Shown here: positions 35,798 through 45,543 of the stretch, piece by piece
Layout of the letters: every line of letters starts with the position of its first letter
Position numbering within the stretch: position 1 is the stretch's first letter
Assembly (NCBI GenBank): GCA_024275165.1
Contig: JAJRZQ010000003.1
Coordinates: 117,763-181,762, forward strand
Length of the DNA stretch: 64,000 bases
Direction of reading: 5' to 3'
DNA from: a bacterium
GTDB taxonomy: Bacteria > SAR324 > XYD2-FULL-50-16
Translations under genes and position numbers: made by a program
The notes under the pieces: model-generated
What the model was told of the DNA's origin: nothing
Databases searched by the model: none
Seen by the model: only the letters and a program-made list of their open reading frames with translations

Positions 35798-36724
35798 CTA
35801 ACCGTCGGCCTTCATTTTATCAATAATCTCCTTGAGCGAGGCTTCCCACTCCTCGATCGGCACTTGGCAAGTACCCGCGAACCAATGGCCCCCCCCGCCG
35901 TACTTGAGCATCAAGGCCCCGATATCGGTTTTTGAGGTACGGTTGAAGATGGAATGACCACAGGTAAAAACCATATTTTGTTGGTTTTTCCCCCAAAGCA
36001 CTCGAATGGAGATATTTTGTTCGGGAAAGAGTACATATTCTTTAAACCGGTTGCCCGTGAGAATCTCTTCGGTTTCATGGAGGTCGATGATCAAAACATT
36101 TTCATCGGTACGGCTGTTTTCTAAAATCATTTGTTCATAGCTGCGTTCTTGCTCAAAGTAACGCTTGATCCGCTCTTGCACATGGGACATGGCTAAAATT
36201 TCTTCCACCCGTTTGGAGCGGCAGGCTTCTATCAGCTCTTCCATTAAGGCGTAGTTGGGAATGGAGTAATCCCGGTAACGGGCCAGCCCCGTACGAGGGT
36301 CCATGATAAAGCTTAAGAGAATCCATCCCTCAGGCCGCAAGATGTCTTCTTTAGAAAGTTGCCCCGAATCGCATTTATCGACCACTTCCATCAAACCGTT
36401 TTCTTCAAAACGAGCGAATTTCTCTACCCCCCCGTAATAATCAAAAATCACGCGGGCACAACTCAACTCAACCCGACTCTCCCCTTCAAACTGAAACTCT
36501 TCTAACAGGGCTAAGCGCTCTGCCTCGGAAGAATGATGGTCAAACCAAAGCCCGCAACCGGCGGCATAGGGTACATTCGCCAAAACATCATTGGAGGTCA
36601 CCTCGACAATACCGTCTTGAATGTCTTTGGGGTGAACAAATTTAAACTCGTTGACAATCCCCGCGTCAACCAAGAGCGCGGCGCAAACAAGACCATCGAA
36701 ATCGCTTCGGGTTAAGAGGCGCAT
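35798..36724 (-). CDS. DHH-family phosphoesterase
   Basis: A 308-residue protein with the DHH motif (GCGLWFDHHSSEAERL) after an N-terminal MRLLTRSDFDGLVCAALLVD that supplies metal-binding aspartates. A DHHA1-like end contains KYGGGGHWFAGTCQVP. Such enzymes cleave phosphodiester or phosphoanhydride bonds, for example in oligonucleotides or polyphosphate; the substrate is not clear. It lies upstream of dsrL on the same strand with 220 bases between them. Confidence 0.8.
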   Translation of the reverse strand: MRLLTRSDFDGLVCAALLVDAGIVNEFKFVHPKDIQDGIVEVTSNDVLANVPYAAGCGLWFDHHSSEAERLALLEEFQFEGESRVELSCARVIFDYYGGVEKFARFEENGLMEVVDKCDSGQLSKEDILRPEGWILLSFIMDPRTGLARYRDYSIPNYALMEELIEACRSKRVEEILAMSHVQERIKRYFEQERSYEQMILENSRTDENVLIIDLHETEEILTGNRFKEYVLFPEQNISIRVLWGKNQQNMVFTCGHSIFNRTSKTDIGALMLKYGGGGHWFAGTCQVPIEEWEASLKEIIDKMKADG

Positions 36725-37055
36725 GAGAAATCTCCCTAAAAAAAGTGGTCATAATTTTTCAAAATCTTAACCCTTCACCCGTCTTGGGTCAATTCTTTTC
36801 CCCCCTATTCACCAGCGACGCTCCATAAATTTTAGCCCTCCGCTGAGGGAGTTTTCACCTAGGTCGCCTCTAGGGTTGTCTTCAGGTAACTTGACCCATC
36901 ATCATGAAATAAAATATCTTTAAATTTCAAAAAAAAGGTCCGGACTTGAGTTTTATTTTTCCGGCGCCTGAAAGAACCTTGCTCCTTTCCGGGCAGGGAA
37001 CTATAATATGCCGGATCAATACACCGTTACAACCTGACTGAAAGCAAAACTCTCC
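36725..37055. other. Divergent promoter region
   Basis: These 331 bases separate the DHH gene (minus) and the pentapeptide gene (plus). Apart from the promoter described next, no other structured element was recognised. Confidence 0.5.
36979..37007 (+). promoter_or_regulatory. Sigma-70-type promoter for pentapeptide gene
   Basis: A perfect -10 TATAAT at 37002-37007 lies 17 bases after TTGCTC, a weak -35. The gene start at 37056 is about 49 bases downstream. Confidence 0.5.
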
Positions 37056-38282
37056 ATGCCCTTGCGCCCTCCCCTGGTTTTTTTGATTTTTTATTGCGCC
37101 CTGGCCCCGCTGGGCTGGGGGCAGAGTAAAAGCCCCCCCAATCAAGACTATGAGCGGCTGAAAGCAACAGCCCAATTTGACCAAACCCCCGCGCCTTGCA
37201 ACCAACAGGGGCCGCAAAGTTGCCTGAAAATATTATTGGAAAGCGAAAACTGCGTCAACTGTGACTTAAAGGGCGTTGACCTCTCTGGGAAAAACCTAAA
37301 AGGCAAAGACCTCAGGGGCTCTGACCTAACCGGGGCAAAGCTCCTCCAGACCCATTTGGAAGGAGTGCATTGGGTCAATGTTAAGCTTACCGGTGCCGAT
37401 TTATCCGGGGCTTATCTGGCAAAGACAAAGTGGGAAGGGGTTGATTTGGAAAAAGCTCGTTTTGTGGGAGCTGATTTAACCAAGGCTAGATTCAAAGGGG
37501 TTACTCTTCAGAGGGCGGATTTTTCCAAAGCGAACTTAGAGGGAGCCGAATTCAGTCAATCCAAAGGGCGAGGGACTCGCTTTATCCAAGCTCGACTCAG
37601 GGGAGTTTTGTTTGAGCGCAACAGCTTACCCGAAGCGAATTTCACCCAAGCCGATTTATTTAAAAGCACCATGAAAAACAATTGGTTCCTGAAAAGCGAC
37701 TTCGATGGCATCCGGGCGCGCAAAGCGAATTGGCAGAAAAACAATTTTTCTCTCTCCAGCTTTGTCAAAGCGAGCCTGAATGAAAGCCGCTTGGATGAAA
37801 GCAAACTGGAAAAGGCGAATTTCACGCGCAGCGACCTCAGCAAGGTCAGTATGACTAAAGTCCAAGCCTTTCAGGCACGCTATGATCAAGCGCAAATGCA
37901 GGGCGCGAATTTGATGGATTCCACCCAGAGCGGATCAAGCTTTGTCGGCGCTGATTTGAGCCAAGCGGATTTAACCCATGCCAATCTGGCCGGGAGCGAC
38001 CTAACAGGGGTAAACTTAACCCGGAGCTTACTTGCGGAGGTGAACCTCTCGGGCGCGATCCTGACTCAGGCCAACTTAAGGCAAGCCAATTTAATGAAAG
38101 CCAGCCTAATCGGGGTTTCGTTCAGGGGCGCGGATTTAAACCAAGCGGTTTTGCAAGGGGCAAGGCTTATAGGGGGGACCTTTGATGGGGCTCGTTGGAC
38201 CAATGGGCTCCGCTGCGCCAGGGGCTCGATTGGCCGCTGCAAGCCGATCCATAAACAGAATACCGCTTTTCGCAAGCCCTAA
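37056..38282 (+). CDS. Exported pentapeptide-repeat protein
   Basis: A 408-residue protein with an N-terminal signal peptide (MPLRPPLVFLIFYCALAPLG) and then more than 50 pentapeptide repeats of the A(D/N)LxX type (GADLSGAYLAKTKWEGVDLE and so on), from about residue 70 to 390. These form a right-handed quadrilateral beta helix. Cysteines near the start (PCNQQGPQSCLKILLESENC) may be oxidised in the periplasm. A function cannot be assigned from the repeats. Confidence 0.85.
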   Translation: MPLRPPLVFLIFYCALAPLGWGQSKSPPNQDYERLKATAQFDQTPAPCNQQGPQSCLKILLESENCVNCDLKGVDLSGKNLKGKDLRGSDLTGAKLLQTHLEGVHWVNVKLTGADLSGAYLAKTKWEGVDLEKARFVGADLTKARFKGVTLQRADFSKANLEGAEFSQSKGRGTRFIQARLRGVLFERNSLPEANFTQADLFKSTMKNNWFLKSDFDGIRARKANWQKNNFSLSSFVKASLNESRLDESKLEKANFTRSDLSKVSMTKVQAFQARYDQAQMQGANLMDSTQSGSSFVGADLSQADLTHANLAGSDLTGVNLTRSLLAEVNLSGAILTQANLRQANLMKASLIGVSFRGADLNQAVLQGARLIGGTFDGARWTNGLRCARGSIGRCKPIHKQNTAFRKP

Positions 38283-38352
38283 ATTCAAGCAGCCTCTGCA
38301 TCGCTCAGAGATTTAAAAAAAAACTCGCTCAAAATTAGGATATCACCTCTCC

Positions 38353-38376
38353 AACCCCGGTCGCCGGGGTTTGTTT
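38353..38376 (+). terminator. Rho-independent terminator after pentapeptide gene
   Basis: AACCCCGG, loop TCG and CCGGGGTT form a hairpin followed by TTGTTTG. It stands about 70 bases after the stop codon. Confidence 0.6.
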
Positions 38377-38543
38377 GCCTTGAAGGCGTTGAAAAAGAGA
38401 TCCACTTCAAACCCTTTTCTCGGCAAAAAAATCAAGGAAACTTGATTTTGCGAAGTCTGATTTTTTTTAGAATCAAAAAAAACATAAAATCAATCGAAAA
38501 GGGGAATTTTTTGGCTTTTGGCAGGAAAAGAGCAGAAAAATCC

Positions 38544-38573
38544 TTGCACTTTTATATCGTTATATTAGAATAT
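38544..38573 (+). promoter_or_regulatory. dsrC promoter with overlapping palindromic operator
   Basis: TTGCAC (38544-38549) and TAGAAT (38566-38571) are separated by 16 bases as a -35/-10 pair. The palindrome ATATTAGAATAT at 38562-38573 overlaps the -10 box, a position where a bound protein would block the polymerase. Five-base arms match exactly. Confidence 0.45.
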
Positions 38574-38619
38574 GCCAAAACTTTGATTCAACGAACCCTT
38601 TTTGAACGCAGGAGTAGCC

Positions 38620-38955
38620 ATGAGTTTAGAAGTAAACGGAGTAGATATTGACCTCGATGAGGATGGATACTTAGTCGACCGCAACCAATGGAACGAAGAT
38701 ATCGCTTTGGCCCTAGCCAAAACCGAAGATGTAGAAATGAGTGAAAAGCATTGGGAAATCGTTAATTTCTTGCGCAAGTACTACGAAGAATACCAAATCG
38801 CGCCCATGGTTAAGATTTTAGCTAAGGAAGTCGCTAAACTCAACAATATTGATAAACGCGAATCTTCCAAAATGCTTTATAACCTTTTCCCTAGCGGGCC
38901 CGCTAAGCAGGCTTGTAAAATCGCCGGATTGCCCAAGCCGACCGGTTGCGTCTAG
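38620..38955 (+). CDS. dsrC: DsrC sulfur carrier protein
   Basis: A 111-residue DsrC. Its flexible C-terminal arm holds both redox cysteines, ten residues apart (QACKIAGLPKPTGCV), so it can form the trisulfide that carries sulfur to or from DsrAB. The conserved start MSLEVNGVDIDLDEDGYLVD follows a CAGGAG ribosome site; this ATG was chosen over the in-frame TTG at 38602. It directly precedes dsrAB. Confidence 0.95.
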   Translation: MSLEVNGVDIDLDEDGYLVDRNQWNEDIALALAKTEDVEMSEKHWEIVNFLRKYYEEYQIAPMVKILAKEVAKLNNIDKRESSKMLYNLFPSGPAKQACKIAGLPKPTGCV

Positions 38956-39013
38956 AGATTGTTTTTTCAACAAGGGGCTTTGACCCCAAATTTTTACATT
39001 TCGGGAGGCAATT

Positions 39014-40195
39014 ATGTCAGCAAGCGAAACACCGTTATTGGATGAACTCTTAAAAGGCCCCTGGCCCAGCTTCGTCAAGGAGATGAAGGAAATGGCCGAT
39101 ACCAAGCCTATGGTTCGCGATGTCTTACGGCAATTGGAAAAATCTTATGTCGATAAAAAAACCCACTGGAAACATGGCGGAATCGTTGGCGTTAAGGGTT
39201 ACGGCGGTGGAATCATCGGTCGCTATTCAGACAGCCCCGACGAATTTCCCGGAGCGGCGCACTTTCACACCGTTCGCGTCAATCAACCTGCCGGTTGGTT
39301 TTACTCCTCCCAAGCCCTGCGCGACCTCTGCGATATCTTTGAAAAATATGGCTCCGGCTTAACCAATATGCACGGCTCCACCGGGGATATTATTCTTTTA
39401 GGCACCACCACCGATGAGTTGGAGCCGATTTTTTCCGCCTTAACCGAAAAGGGTTGGGATTTAGGCGGTTCCGGTTCGGCCCTGCGGACCCCTTCTTGTT
39501 GCGTAGGCCCCGCCCGCTGCGAATGGGCCATGTTTGACTGCTTGGATGTATGCCACGAATTGACCCACTTTTACCAAGATGAAATCCATCGCCCCGGGTT
39601 CCCCTACAAGTTTAAAATCAAGGTTTCCGGTTGCCCCAATGATTGTGTTTCTTCCATTGCCCGGGCGGATTTTTCGATCATCGGGACTTGGAAAGATCAG
39701 ATTCAAATCAACCAAGAAGAGATGCGCAAGTATGTGGAAGAAGGGGCCAACCCCTTAACCAGCGCGGTTCTGCTCTGCCCTACCCGTGCCATTGAGTGGG
39801 ACGGCAAGGAAATCACCATTGACAATGAAAACTGCGTGCGCTGCATGCAATGCATCAACGCCTTCCCTCGAGCGCTGAAACCGGGCAAGGAACGAGGCGC
39901 GACCATTTTACTCGGGGCAAAGGCCCCCATTGTTCAAGGGGCGTTGTTCAGCTCGGTCTTGATTCCCTTTATGGAAATCGAGCCTCCCTATGAAGAGGTT
40001 CGCGACCTCTTAGAGCGCATCTGGGATGTTTGGGATGATCACGGTGAAAATAAAGAACGCATCGGCGAATTGGTGGAGCGCATGGGCAAGGGGGAATTCT
40101 TAGATCAAATCGGCGTAGAGCCTGATGTGCAAATGGTTTTCCACCCTCGAGAAAACCCCTATGTATTCTATGACGAATACTATGAAGAAACCTAA
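39014..40195 (+). CDS. dsrA: Dissimilatory sulfite reductase alpha subunit
   Basis: A 393-residue DsrA. Cluster and siroheme ligands are in [18 protein letters not shown] and [18 protein letters not shown], and a ferredoxin insert has CPTRAIEW and [15 protein letters not shown]. With DsrB it forms an alpha2beta2 enzyme that reduces sulfite or, run in reverse, oxidises DsrC-bound sulfur. A GGGAGG ribosome site precedes the ATG. It is slightly shorter than many DsrA proteins but no domain appears missing. Confidence 0.96.
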   Translation: MSASETPLLDELLKGPWPSFVKEMKEMADTKPMVRDVLRQLEKSYVDKKTHWKHGGIVGVKGYGGGIIGRYSDSPDEFPGAAHFHTVRVNQPAGWFYSSQALRDLCDIFEKYGSGLTNMHGSTGDIILLGTTTDELEPIFSALTEKGWDLGGSGSALRTPSCCVGPARCEWAMFDCLDVCHELTHFYQDEIHRPGFPYKFKIKVSGCPNDCVSSIARADFSIIGTWKDQIQINQEEMRKYVEEGANPLTSAVLLCPTRAIEWDGKEITIDNENCVRCMQCINAFPRALKPGKERGATILLGAKAPIVQGALFSSVLIPFMEIEPPYEEVRDLLERIWDVWDDHGENKERIGELVERMGKGEFLDQIGVEPDVQMVFHPRENPYVFYDEYYEET

Positions 40196-40234
40196 AACCC
40201 GCTCAACTTCAAAGCCCTTATTAAGGTAAGAACC

Positions 40235-41305
40235 ATGAATGTACGAAAAACCGATATCGGATGCCCGGACTACAAGCAGTTTCTGCCCCCGGTCATCAAA
40301 AAAAATTATGGCAAATGGGATTATCACGAGGTGCCTCGCCCCGGGGTCATGCTGCATGTAGGTGAATCGGGAGACAAGCTGTGGAGCGTTCGCATCGGCA
40401 GCCCTCGCCTGCTCAATGTGCACTCCATCCGTTATATGTGCGATGTGGCGGATAAATACTGTGATGGCTTTCTGCGCTTTACCAGCCGCAGCAATGTGGA
40501 GTTCATGACCGAGAAGGAAGAGAATGTGGAACCCATGATTCAAGATTTGGAGTCTAATGGCTGGCCCGTTGGCGGCACGAAGAATTCAATCTCCAATGTG
40601 ATCCATACGCAAGGCTGGGTGCATTGCCATACCTCGGCTACCGATGCTTCGGGTTTGGTCAAGGCGGTGATGGATGAATTCTATGAAGATTTTGTTGGTC
40701 ACACGGTCCCTGGCCGATTAAAGCTTGCCGTAGCTTGCTGTTTGAATATGTGCGGCGCCGTGCATGCTTCGGATATCGCGATTTTAGGGATCCACAAACG
40801 ACCCCCAAGCGTACAAAACGAAGCGATCAGCAACTATTGCGAAATCCCCACCACCATCGCTTCTTGCCCGACCGGGGCAATTCGCGCCGATATTGTGGAT
40901 GGAGAAAAAACCTTAAAAATCAACGATGCTCAATGCATGTATTGCGGCGCTTGTTACACCGCTTGCCCCAAATTGCCGATTGCCGATCCGGTCAACGACG
41001 GGCTTTCGATTTGGGTGGGGGGGAAATGCGCCAACGCCCGCAGCACCCCCCGCTTTACTAAAATGGTCGTGCCTTGGATCCCCAATAATCCACCTCGCTG
41101 GCCCGAAGTGGTCGATGCGGTTCGCACCATTGTAGATGTCTATAAAAAATACGGAAAACCTTGGGAACGCATGGCCGATATGATCGACCGCATCGGTTGG
41201 GCGCGTTTTTTCAAGCTTACCGGTTTTGAGTTCACCAAGTATCACATTGATGACTATAAGCTCGCTACCAAAAGCTACAACGCATCAACTCACTTAAGAT
41301 TTTAG
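40235..41305 (+). CDS. dsrB: Dissimilatory sulfite reductase beta subunit
   Basis: A 356-residue DsrB. It has [13 protein letters not shown] and [18 protein letters not shown] as cluster/siroheme ligands and a ferredoxin part with CPTGAIRAD and [16 protein letters not shown]. It forms the active sites with DsrA. It is 39 bases after dsrA and directly before dsrD. Whether it is of the reductive or reverse type needs a tree. Confidence 0.96.
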   Translation: MNVRKTDIGCPDYKQFLPPVIKKNYGKWDYHEVPRPGVMLHVGESGDKLWSVRIGSPRLLNVHSIRYMCDVADKYCDGFLRFTSRSNVEFMTEKEENVEPMIQDLESNGWPVGGTKNSISNVIHTQGWVHCHTSATDASGLVKAVMDEFYEDFVGHTVPGRLKLAVACCLNMCGAVHASDIAILGIHKRPPSVQNEAISNYCEIPTTIASCPTGAIRADIVDGEKTLKINDAQCMYCGACYTACPKLPIADPVNDGLSIWVGGKCANARSTPRFTKMVVPWIPNNPPRWPEVVDAVRTIVDVYKKYGKPWERMADMIDRIGWARFFKLTGFEFTKYHIDDYKLATKSYNASTHLRF

Positions 41306-41313
41306 GAGAAATC

Positions 41314-41559
41314 ATGGCTGTTGAAACTCAAACTCTGGCAGACGATATGTTTGTTATCGTCAAAGAAGGCGAAGGTAAAAAACGCTATAAGCCCGGCGAT
41401 TTAGTCAAGAAGATGATTGAAAAGTACGGGGATGACATCTCGAAACGAGATTGCAAAGACGCGATTCGCATTCTTGTAGATGGAGAGAAATTGGTTTACA
41501 CTTATTTCAATGGAACCTGGCTGGAAATCCCTCACGAAGAAGGATCGGCCAAGACTTAA
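41314..41559 (+). CDS. dsrD: DsrD, sulfite reductase activator
   Basis: An 81-residue DsrD with a winged-helix-like fold, showing GDDISKRDCKDAIRILVDGE and YFNGTWLEIPHEEG. DsrD is reported to stimulate sulfite reduction by DsrAB and is usually found with reductive-type dsr genes; it is rare in strict sulfur oxidisers. It follows dsrB by 8 bases with an AGGAG site. Its presence alongside dsrEFH makes this locus a hybrid. Confidence 0.93.
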   Translation: MAVETQTLADDMFVIVKEGEGKKRYKPGDLVKKMIEKYGDDISKRDCKDAIRILVDGEKLVYTYFNGTWLEIPHEEGSAKT

Positions 41560-41583
41560 ACGCAATCCGTCTTTTTTTAGATC

Positions 41584-41604
41584 CTCGCCCCCTCTGGGGG
41601 CGAG
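41584..41604 (+). terminator. Hairpin between dsrD and dsrR-like gene
   Basis: CTCGCCCCC, loop TCT and GGGGGCGAG give a nine-base perfect stem, followed by TCTATTATTTTT. It may end part of the dsrCABD transcript or set the ratio between dsrAB and the genes after it. Confidence 0.65.
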
Positions 41605-41626
41605 TCTATTATTTTTAGAGGTATCT

Positions 41627-41986
41627 ATGTTGAATCTAAGCGAAAAAGCGGCTCAAGAAATTTTAAACGCCTTGAGCCAAATGGAAGAAAAGGGATTGGC
41701 CCTACGGCTTTCCGCGCGCAAGCGCCCTAATACGGGAATGGTTTATAATATGGGCTTTGATGAACCAAAGAATACCGACCTTCATTACCAAATTCAGGGG
41801 GTGGATATTATTGTCGATGCCGAGACCGATCAGAATGTTGCCGAAATGGTCATTGATTACGCGGTAATGGACGGCACGCCTCAATTCATCTTTGCCAATC
41901 CCAATGACTCCGATCAGGCGAGCGCGAGCTCTTGCAGCTCCGCAACCCCTGCCGGCGGTTGCGGCACCGGGTGTTCTTGTGGCTAA
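41627..41986 (+). CDS. dsrR: IscA/HesB-like protein (DsrR-like)
   Basis: A 119-residue A-type iron-sulfur-carrier fold (MLNLSEKAAQEILNALSQME, IVDAETDQNVAEMVIDY). The three usual IscA cysteines are not in their places, as in DsrR of phototrophic sulfur oxidisers, but a separate C-terminal tail is cysteine- and glycine-rich (GGCGTGCSCG). ATG 41627 with AGAGG upstream is chosen. It sits between dsrD and dsrM. The dsrR name is an inference from fold and position. Confidence 0.65.
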   Translation: MLNLSEKAAQEILNALSQMEEKGLALRLSARKRPNTGMVYNMGFDEPKNTDLHYQIQGVDIIVDAETDQNVAEMVIDYAVMDGTPQFIFANPNDSDQASASSCSSATPAGGCGTGCSCG

Positions 41987-42506
41987 GGTCAACCTGGAAG
42001 GGTTTTTAACAGAGCGGCGCGAAGTCCTTATCCAACGGTGGATGGCGGGCGTATTCGCCTTATACCCCATGGAGGCGCAACCTCTGCTGAAAAAGAGGAA
42101 GAAAGACACCTTTTTAAACCCCCTAGGCCATACTCTGGCCAGCGGGATAGAGGCTCTTTATGACGAGCTCTTGCACGGCACCAGCGCAGAGAAAGTGGCC
42201 CCCTTGCTCGCTCAAGTGATCAAGGCGACAAGCCTGCAAGACGGGCTGCCCTCCAAAGCTCTCAATTTTCTTTTTCTGTTTAAAAAGGCCTTACGAGGCC
42301 AACTGACGGAAGAACATCTATTGGAGAGCTGTCGAGAAGAATTAGACCAGGTAGAACATCTGATGGATCAATTGATTCGGATGGCCATTGATATTTTAGT
42401 CAAAAACAGGGAAGAGATCTATCAACTCAAGGTGGACGAGATGGAACGAAAAACCTTTTCCCTCATCAAACTGGTCAACGCACAAGCAATTAACGAGACT
42501 TCGTGA
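41979..42506 (+). CDS. RsbRD N-terminal-like helical protein
   Basis: A 175-residue soluble helical protein (LTERREVLIQRWMAGVFALY, ELDQVEHLMDQLIRMAIDIL). The pattern recalls the RsbRD N-terminal sensor domain, and a gene of this kind commonly stands before dsrM in sulfate reducers. GTG 41979 was chosen because it starts the conserved part and overlaps the dsrR stop; longer starts lie inside dsrR. It may regulate or assemble DsrMKJOP. Confidence 0.65.
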   Translation: MAKVNLEGFLTERREVLIQRWMAGVFALYPMEAQPLLKKRKKDTFLNPLGHTLASGIEALYDELLHGTSAEKVAPLLAQVIKATSLQDGLPSKALNFLFLFKKALRGQLTEEHLLESCREELDQVEHLMDQLIRMAIDILVKNREEIYQLKVDEMERKTFSLIKLVNAQAINETS

Positions 42507-42513
42507 GGCAAAG

Positions 42514-43536
42514 TTGAAGAAAATCATCACCCCCTTCGTCTTGGTCGTGCTTTTAGGCCTAATCGCCTGGTTCGGTACGGCGGGCCTGGGGCTTTATACC
42601 CTTTTTGGAGTGGTCCTTCCCTATGGGGCTTTTGCTACCTTTATTGTGGGGTTTACCTTTAAAATCCTAAGCTGGGCTAAAAGCCCCGTCCCCTTTCGCA
42701 TCCCTACCACAGCGGGGCAGGCGAAAAGCTTAACCTGGATCAAACCCAATGAACTCGAATCCCCTTCAGGAGCCCCCGGCGTTTTGGCGCGCATGTTTTT
42801 AGAGGTTTTTTTCTTTCGCAGCCTCTTGCGCAATAGCCGCGCGAGCATGGTTAAAGGCCCTCGGCTCGTTTATGTCTCCGATAAAAGCCTCTGGTTGGCC
42901 GGATTGGTATTCCATTGGTCTTTTTTGATTATTTTTTTGCGCCATTATCGTATTTTTGCAGAGCAAGTCCCCTTTTTCGTTCCCCTATTAGAAGCGGTGG
43001 ACGGCTTTTTTGAGATCGTTTGGTATAACGAAATCCACGCGGTTACCCTCCCCGGGTTATATCTCACCGATGCTTTGATCTTAGTGGCCCTGACCTTTTT
43101 ATTCCTCCGTCGGGTTTTGGATACCAAAGTCCGTTTTATCTCGCTCTTGCAAGATTACTTCCCCCTTTATTTGATTCTTGGAATCGTGATCACCGGCTCG
43201 TTGATGCGCTACAACCTAAAAGTGGATGTGATTGCCGCCAAAAACCTGGTGCAGAGCTTGGTACATTTTCATCCCGACACCAGCATTCAGGTGGGCTCGA
43301 TTTTTTATGTGCATCTCTTTTTTGTCAGTACCTTAGCCTTTTACTTTCCCTTCAGCAAATTGATGCACGCCGGAGGGGTCTTCATGAGCCCGACACGCAA
43401 CCTGGCCAACAACTCCCGGGCGAAACGGCATATCAACCCCTGGAACCCGACGATCAAGATTCGTACCTACGCAGAATATGAAGAGGATTACCGCGACAAG
43501 ATGAAAGCGGTGGGCCTGCCTTTGGAGAAAGAATAA
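42514..43536 (+). CDS. dsrM: DsrM cytochrome b subunit
   Basis: A 340-residue membrane protein with about six helices and NarI-like histidines (GLVFHWSFLIIFLRHYRIFA, LVHFHPDTSIQVGSIFYVHL) that bind b-type hemes. It passes electrons between quinone and DsrK. A TTG start with GAGG upstream is used. It opens the dsrMKJOP operon. Confidence 0.93.
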   Translation: MKKIITPFVLVVLLGLIAWFGTAGLGLYTLFGVVLPYGAFATFIVGFTFKILSWAKSPVPFRIPTTAGQAKSLTWIKPNELESPSGAPGVLARMFLEVFFFRSLLRNSRASMVKGPRLVYVSDKSLWLAGLVFHWSFLIIFLRHYRIFAEQVPFFVPLLEAVDGFFEIVWYNEIHAVTLPGLYLTDALILVALTFLFLRRVLDTKVRFISLLQDYFPLYLILGIVITGSLMRYNLKVDVIAAKNLVQSLVHFHPDTSIQVGSIFYVHLFFVSTLAFYFPFSKLMHAGGVFMSPTRNLANNSRAKRHINPWNPTIKIRTYAEYEEDYRDKMKAVGLPLEKE

Positions 43537-43537
43537 C

Positions 43538-45172
43538 ATGTCCAAGTTTGCCCCCAAGCCTGCCGAGATGGCGGCCCAAATGAATCAAGACTATCTGGTC
43601 GAAAAGGTAAAAGCCCACGAATCCGACTGGATGGAGACCCCTCCCGAGTTTCGCCCCGGCAACTGGTGTTATGCCCCGGCCCCTGAGGTGGTGGAGTCCT
43701 TAGGGCTCGACAACCCCAGGAAGTGGAGCCCCGACGAGGAGGATTGGAAACTGCCCGCAGACTACAAGGCCCGCATTCACCAGGGAATGAAAGAACGCTT
43801 GGATAAAAACCGGGCCTTTAAGCTTTTTATGGATGTCTGCGTGCGCTGCGGCGCTTGCGCGGATAAATGCCACTTCTTCTTAGGCACGGGAGACCCAAAA
43901 AATATGCCCGTCATGCGCGCTGAACTGATGCGCAGCGTTTACCGCAACGATTTTACCATGGCCGGTAAAATCCTAAAAGATTGGGTCGGGGCCAGGAAAC
44001 TCACCCCGGAAGTGGTCAAGGAATGGTTCATGTACTTTTACCAATGTACCGAATGCCGCCGCTGTTCGGTCTTTTGCCCCTACGGCATCGACACCGCGGA
44101 GATCACCTTGATGGCCCGGGAACTCTTACACCTTTTAGGGGTGAATATCAATTGGATCTTAAAACCCGCCAGTGATTGCAACCGCACGGGCAACCATTTG
44201 GGAATCGAGCCCCACACCTTTACCCAGGTGGTGGAATCCTTGGTGGACGACATTGAGGATGTCACCGGAGTGAGCGTCAACCCGACCTTTAACCGCAAGG
44301 GGGCCGAGGTTTTGTTCATCACCCCCTCGGGGGACGCTTTTGCGGAGCCCGGGCTCTATACCATGATGGGGTACATGCTCTTATTTGAGCATGTCGGACT
44401 GGATTACACCTTTTCCACCTACGCTAGTGAGGGGGGGAATTTCGGGCTCTTTACGGGCAACGAGGTGATGAAAAAGCTCAATGCCAAGATGTATCACGAG
44501 GCACAGCGACTGGGGGTCAAGTGGATTTTGGGGGGAGAATGCGGCCACATGTGGCGGGTGGTTCATCAATACATGGACACCATGAACGGCCCCGCCGATT
44601 TTTTGGAAACACCGATCAACCCCATTACCGGCACTGTTTTTGATTTCGCGAAATCCACCAAGATGGTGCATATCGCCGAATTCACCGCTGATTTAATCCG
44701 CAACAACAAACTAAAACTCGACCCCAAACGAAACGATCACCGCGTCCTCACCTTTCATGACTCCTGCAATACCAGTCGGGGCATGGGAATGATTGAAGAA
44801 CCGCGTTATATCCTGCACAAGGTGGCCAACAAGTTTTATGAGATGCCCGAAAAAACGATTCGAGAGCAGACTTTTTGCTGTGGTTCGGGCTCGGGCCTCA
44901 ATACAGAAGAGTACATGGATATCCGCATGCGCGGCGCCTTCCCCCGAGCCAGCGCGGTCAAACATGTGGCCGAGCGCAACGGGGTCAACCTCTTAACCGC
45001 CATCTGCGCTATCGACCGGGTTACCTTAACCGCCGCCATGCGCTATTGGAACCCCGGGGTTGAGGTGTCGGGCCTGCATGAACTGGTGGGCAATGCCTTG
45101 ATCATGGAGGGAGAAAAAGAAAGAGACATTGACCTGCGTGAAGACGACCTAGAATTGGAGGAGGAGGAATGA
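43538..45172 (+). CDS. dsrK: DsrK iron-sulfur subunit (HdrD-like)
   Basis: A 544-residue protein with two [4Fe-4S] motifs (DVCVRCGACADKCHFF, YQCTECRRCSVFCPYG) and CCG domains (HDSCNTSRGMGMIEEP, FCCGSGSGLNTEEYMD) that hold the special catalytic cluster of heterodisulfide reductases. It is the likely DsrC-reducing or DsrC-oxidising subunit at the cytoplasmic face. It lies one base after dsrM and overlaps dsrJ by 4 bases. Confidence 0.95.
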   Translation: MSKFAPKPAEMAAQMNQDYLVEKVKAHESDWMETPPEFRPGNWCYAPAPEVVESLGLDNPRKWSPDEEDWKLPADYKARIHQGMKERLDKNRAFKLFMDVCVRCGACADKCHFFLGTGDPKNMPVMRAELMRSVYRNDFTMAGKILKDWVGARKLTPEVVKEWFMYFYQCTECRRCSVFCPYGIDTAEITLMARELLHLLGVNINWILKPASDCNRTGNHLGIEPHTFTQVVESLVDDIEDVTGVSVNPTFNRKGAEVLFITPSGDAFAEPGLYTMMGYMLLFEHVGLDYTFSTYASEGGNFGLFTGNEVMKKLNAKMYHEAQRLGVKWILGGECGHMWRVVHQYMDTMNGPADFLETPINPITGTVFDFAKSTKMVHIAEFTADLIRNNKLKLDPKRNDHRVLTFHDSCNTSRGMGMIEEPRYILHKVANKFYEMPEKTIREQTFCCGSGSGLNTEEYMDIRMRGAFPRASAVKHVAERNGVNLLTAICAIDRVTLTAAMRYWNPGVEVSGLHELVGNALIMEGEKERDIDLREDDLELEEEE

Positions 45173-45543
45173 TCTACAACGCCAAGGTCGTCCTTCCGAT
45201 CTTAATTCTATTTGTGGTTGTATTGACCTATCCCTTTTGGCAGGGCGGAACCGAACAACGACCGGAGCCCCAAAAACCGGCCAAGGCTGCCCAATGCGTG
45301 GAAGACGCCGCCTGGATGCGGGCCAATCACATGCAGCTTTTAGATCGCTGGCGTCACGAAGTGGTGCGCAAGCAAGAACGAAGCTATACCTCCACCAGGG
45401 GGCAGGTCTTTGAAAAGAGCTTGGTCAATACCTGTTTGGATTGCCACCAAAAAAGCGATTTTTGCGACAAGTGCCATGCCTATGCTTCTGTCAAGCTGGT
45501 CTGTTTTAACTGTCACCTCAACCCGGAGCTTGTTGAGCCATGA
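45169..45543 (+). CDS. dsrJ: DsrJ triheme cytochrome c
   Basis: A 124-residue protein with an uncleaved N-terminal anchor (LPILILFVVVLTYPFW) and three CxxCH heme sites (CLDCH, CDKCH, CFNCH) in its periplasmic part. A lone cysteine (AAQCVEDAAW) may be an unusual heme ligand, as reported for the family. It overlaps dsrK and dsrO by 4 bases each. Confidence 0.94.
   Translation: MIYNAKVVLPILILFVVVLTYPFWQGGTEQRPEPQKPAKAAQCVEDAAWMRANHMQLLDRWRHEVVRKQERSYTSTRGQVFEKSLVNTCLDCHQKSDFCDKCHAYASVKLVCFNCHLNPELVEP

Larger units (their letters stand above)
38283..38619. other. Region between pentapeptide gene and dsrC
   Basis: It contains the terminator at 38353-38376, a perfect AAATCAAG-GAAA-CTTGATTT hairpin at 38429-38448 and the dsrC promoter with the palindrome. 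No gene is seen. Confidence 0.55.
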
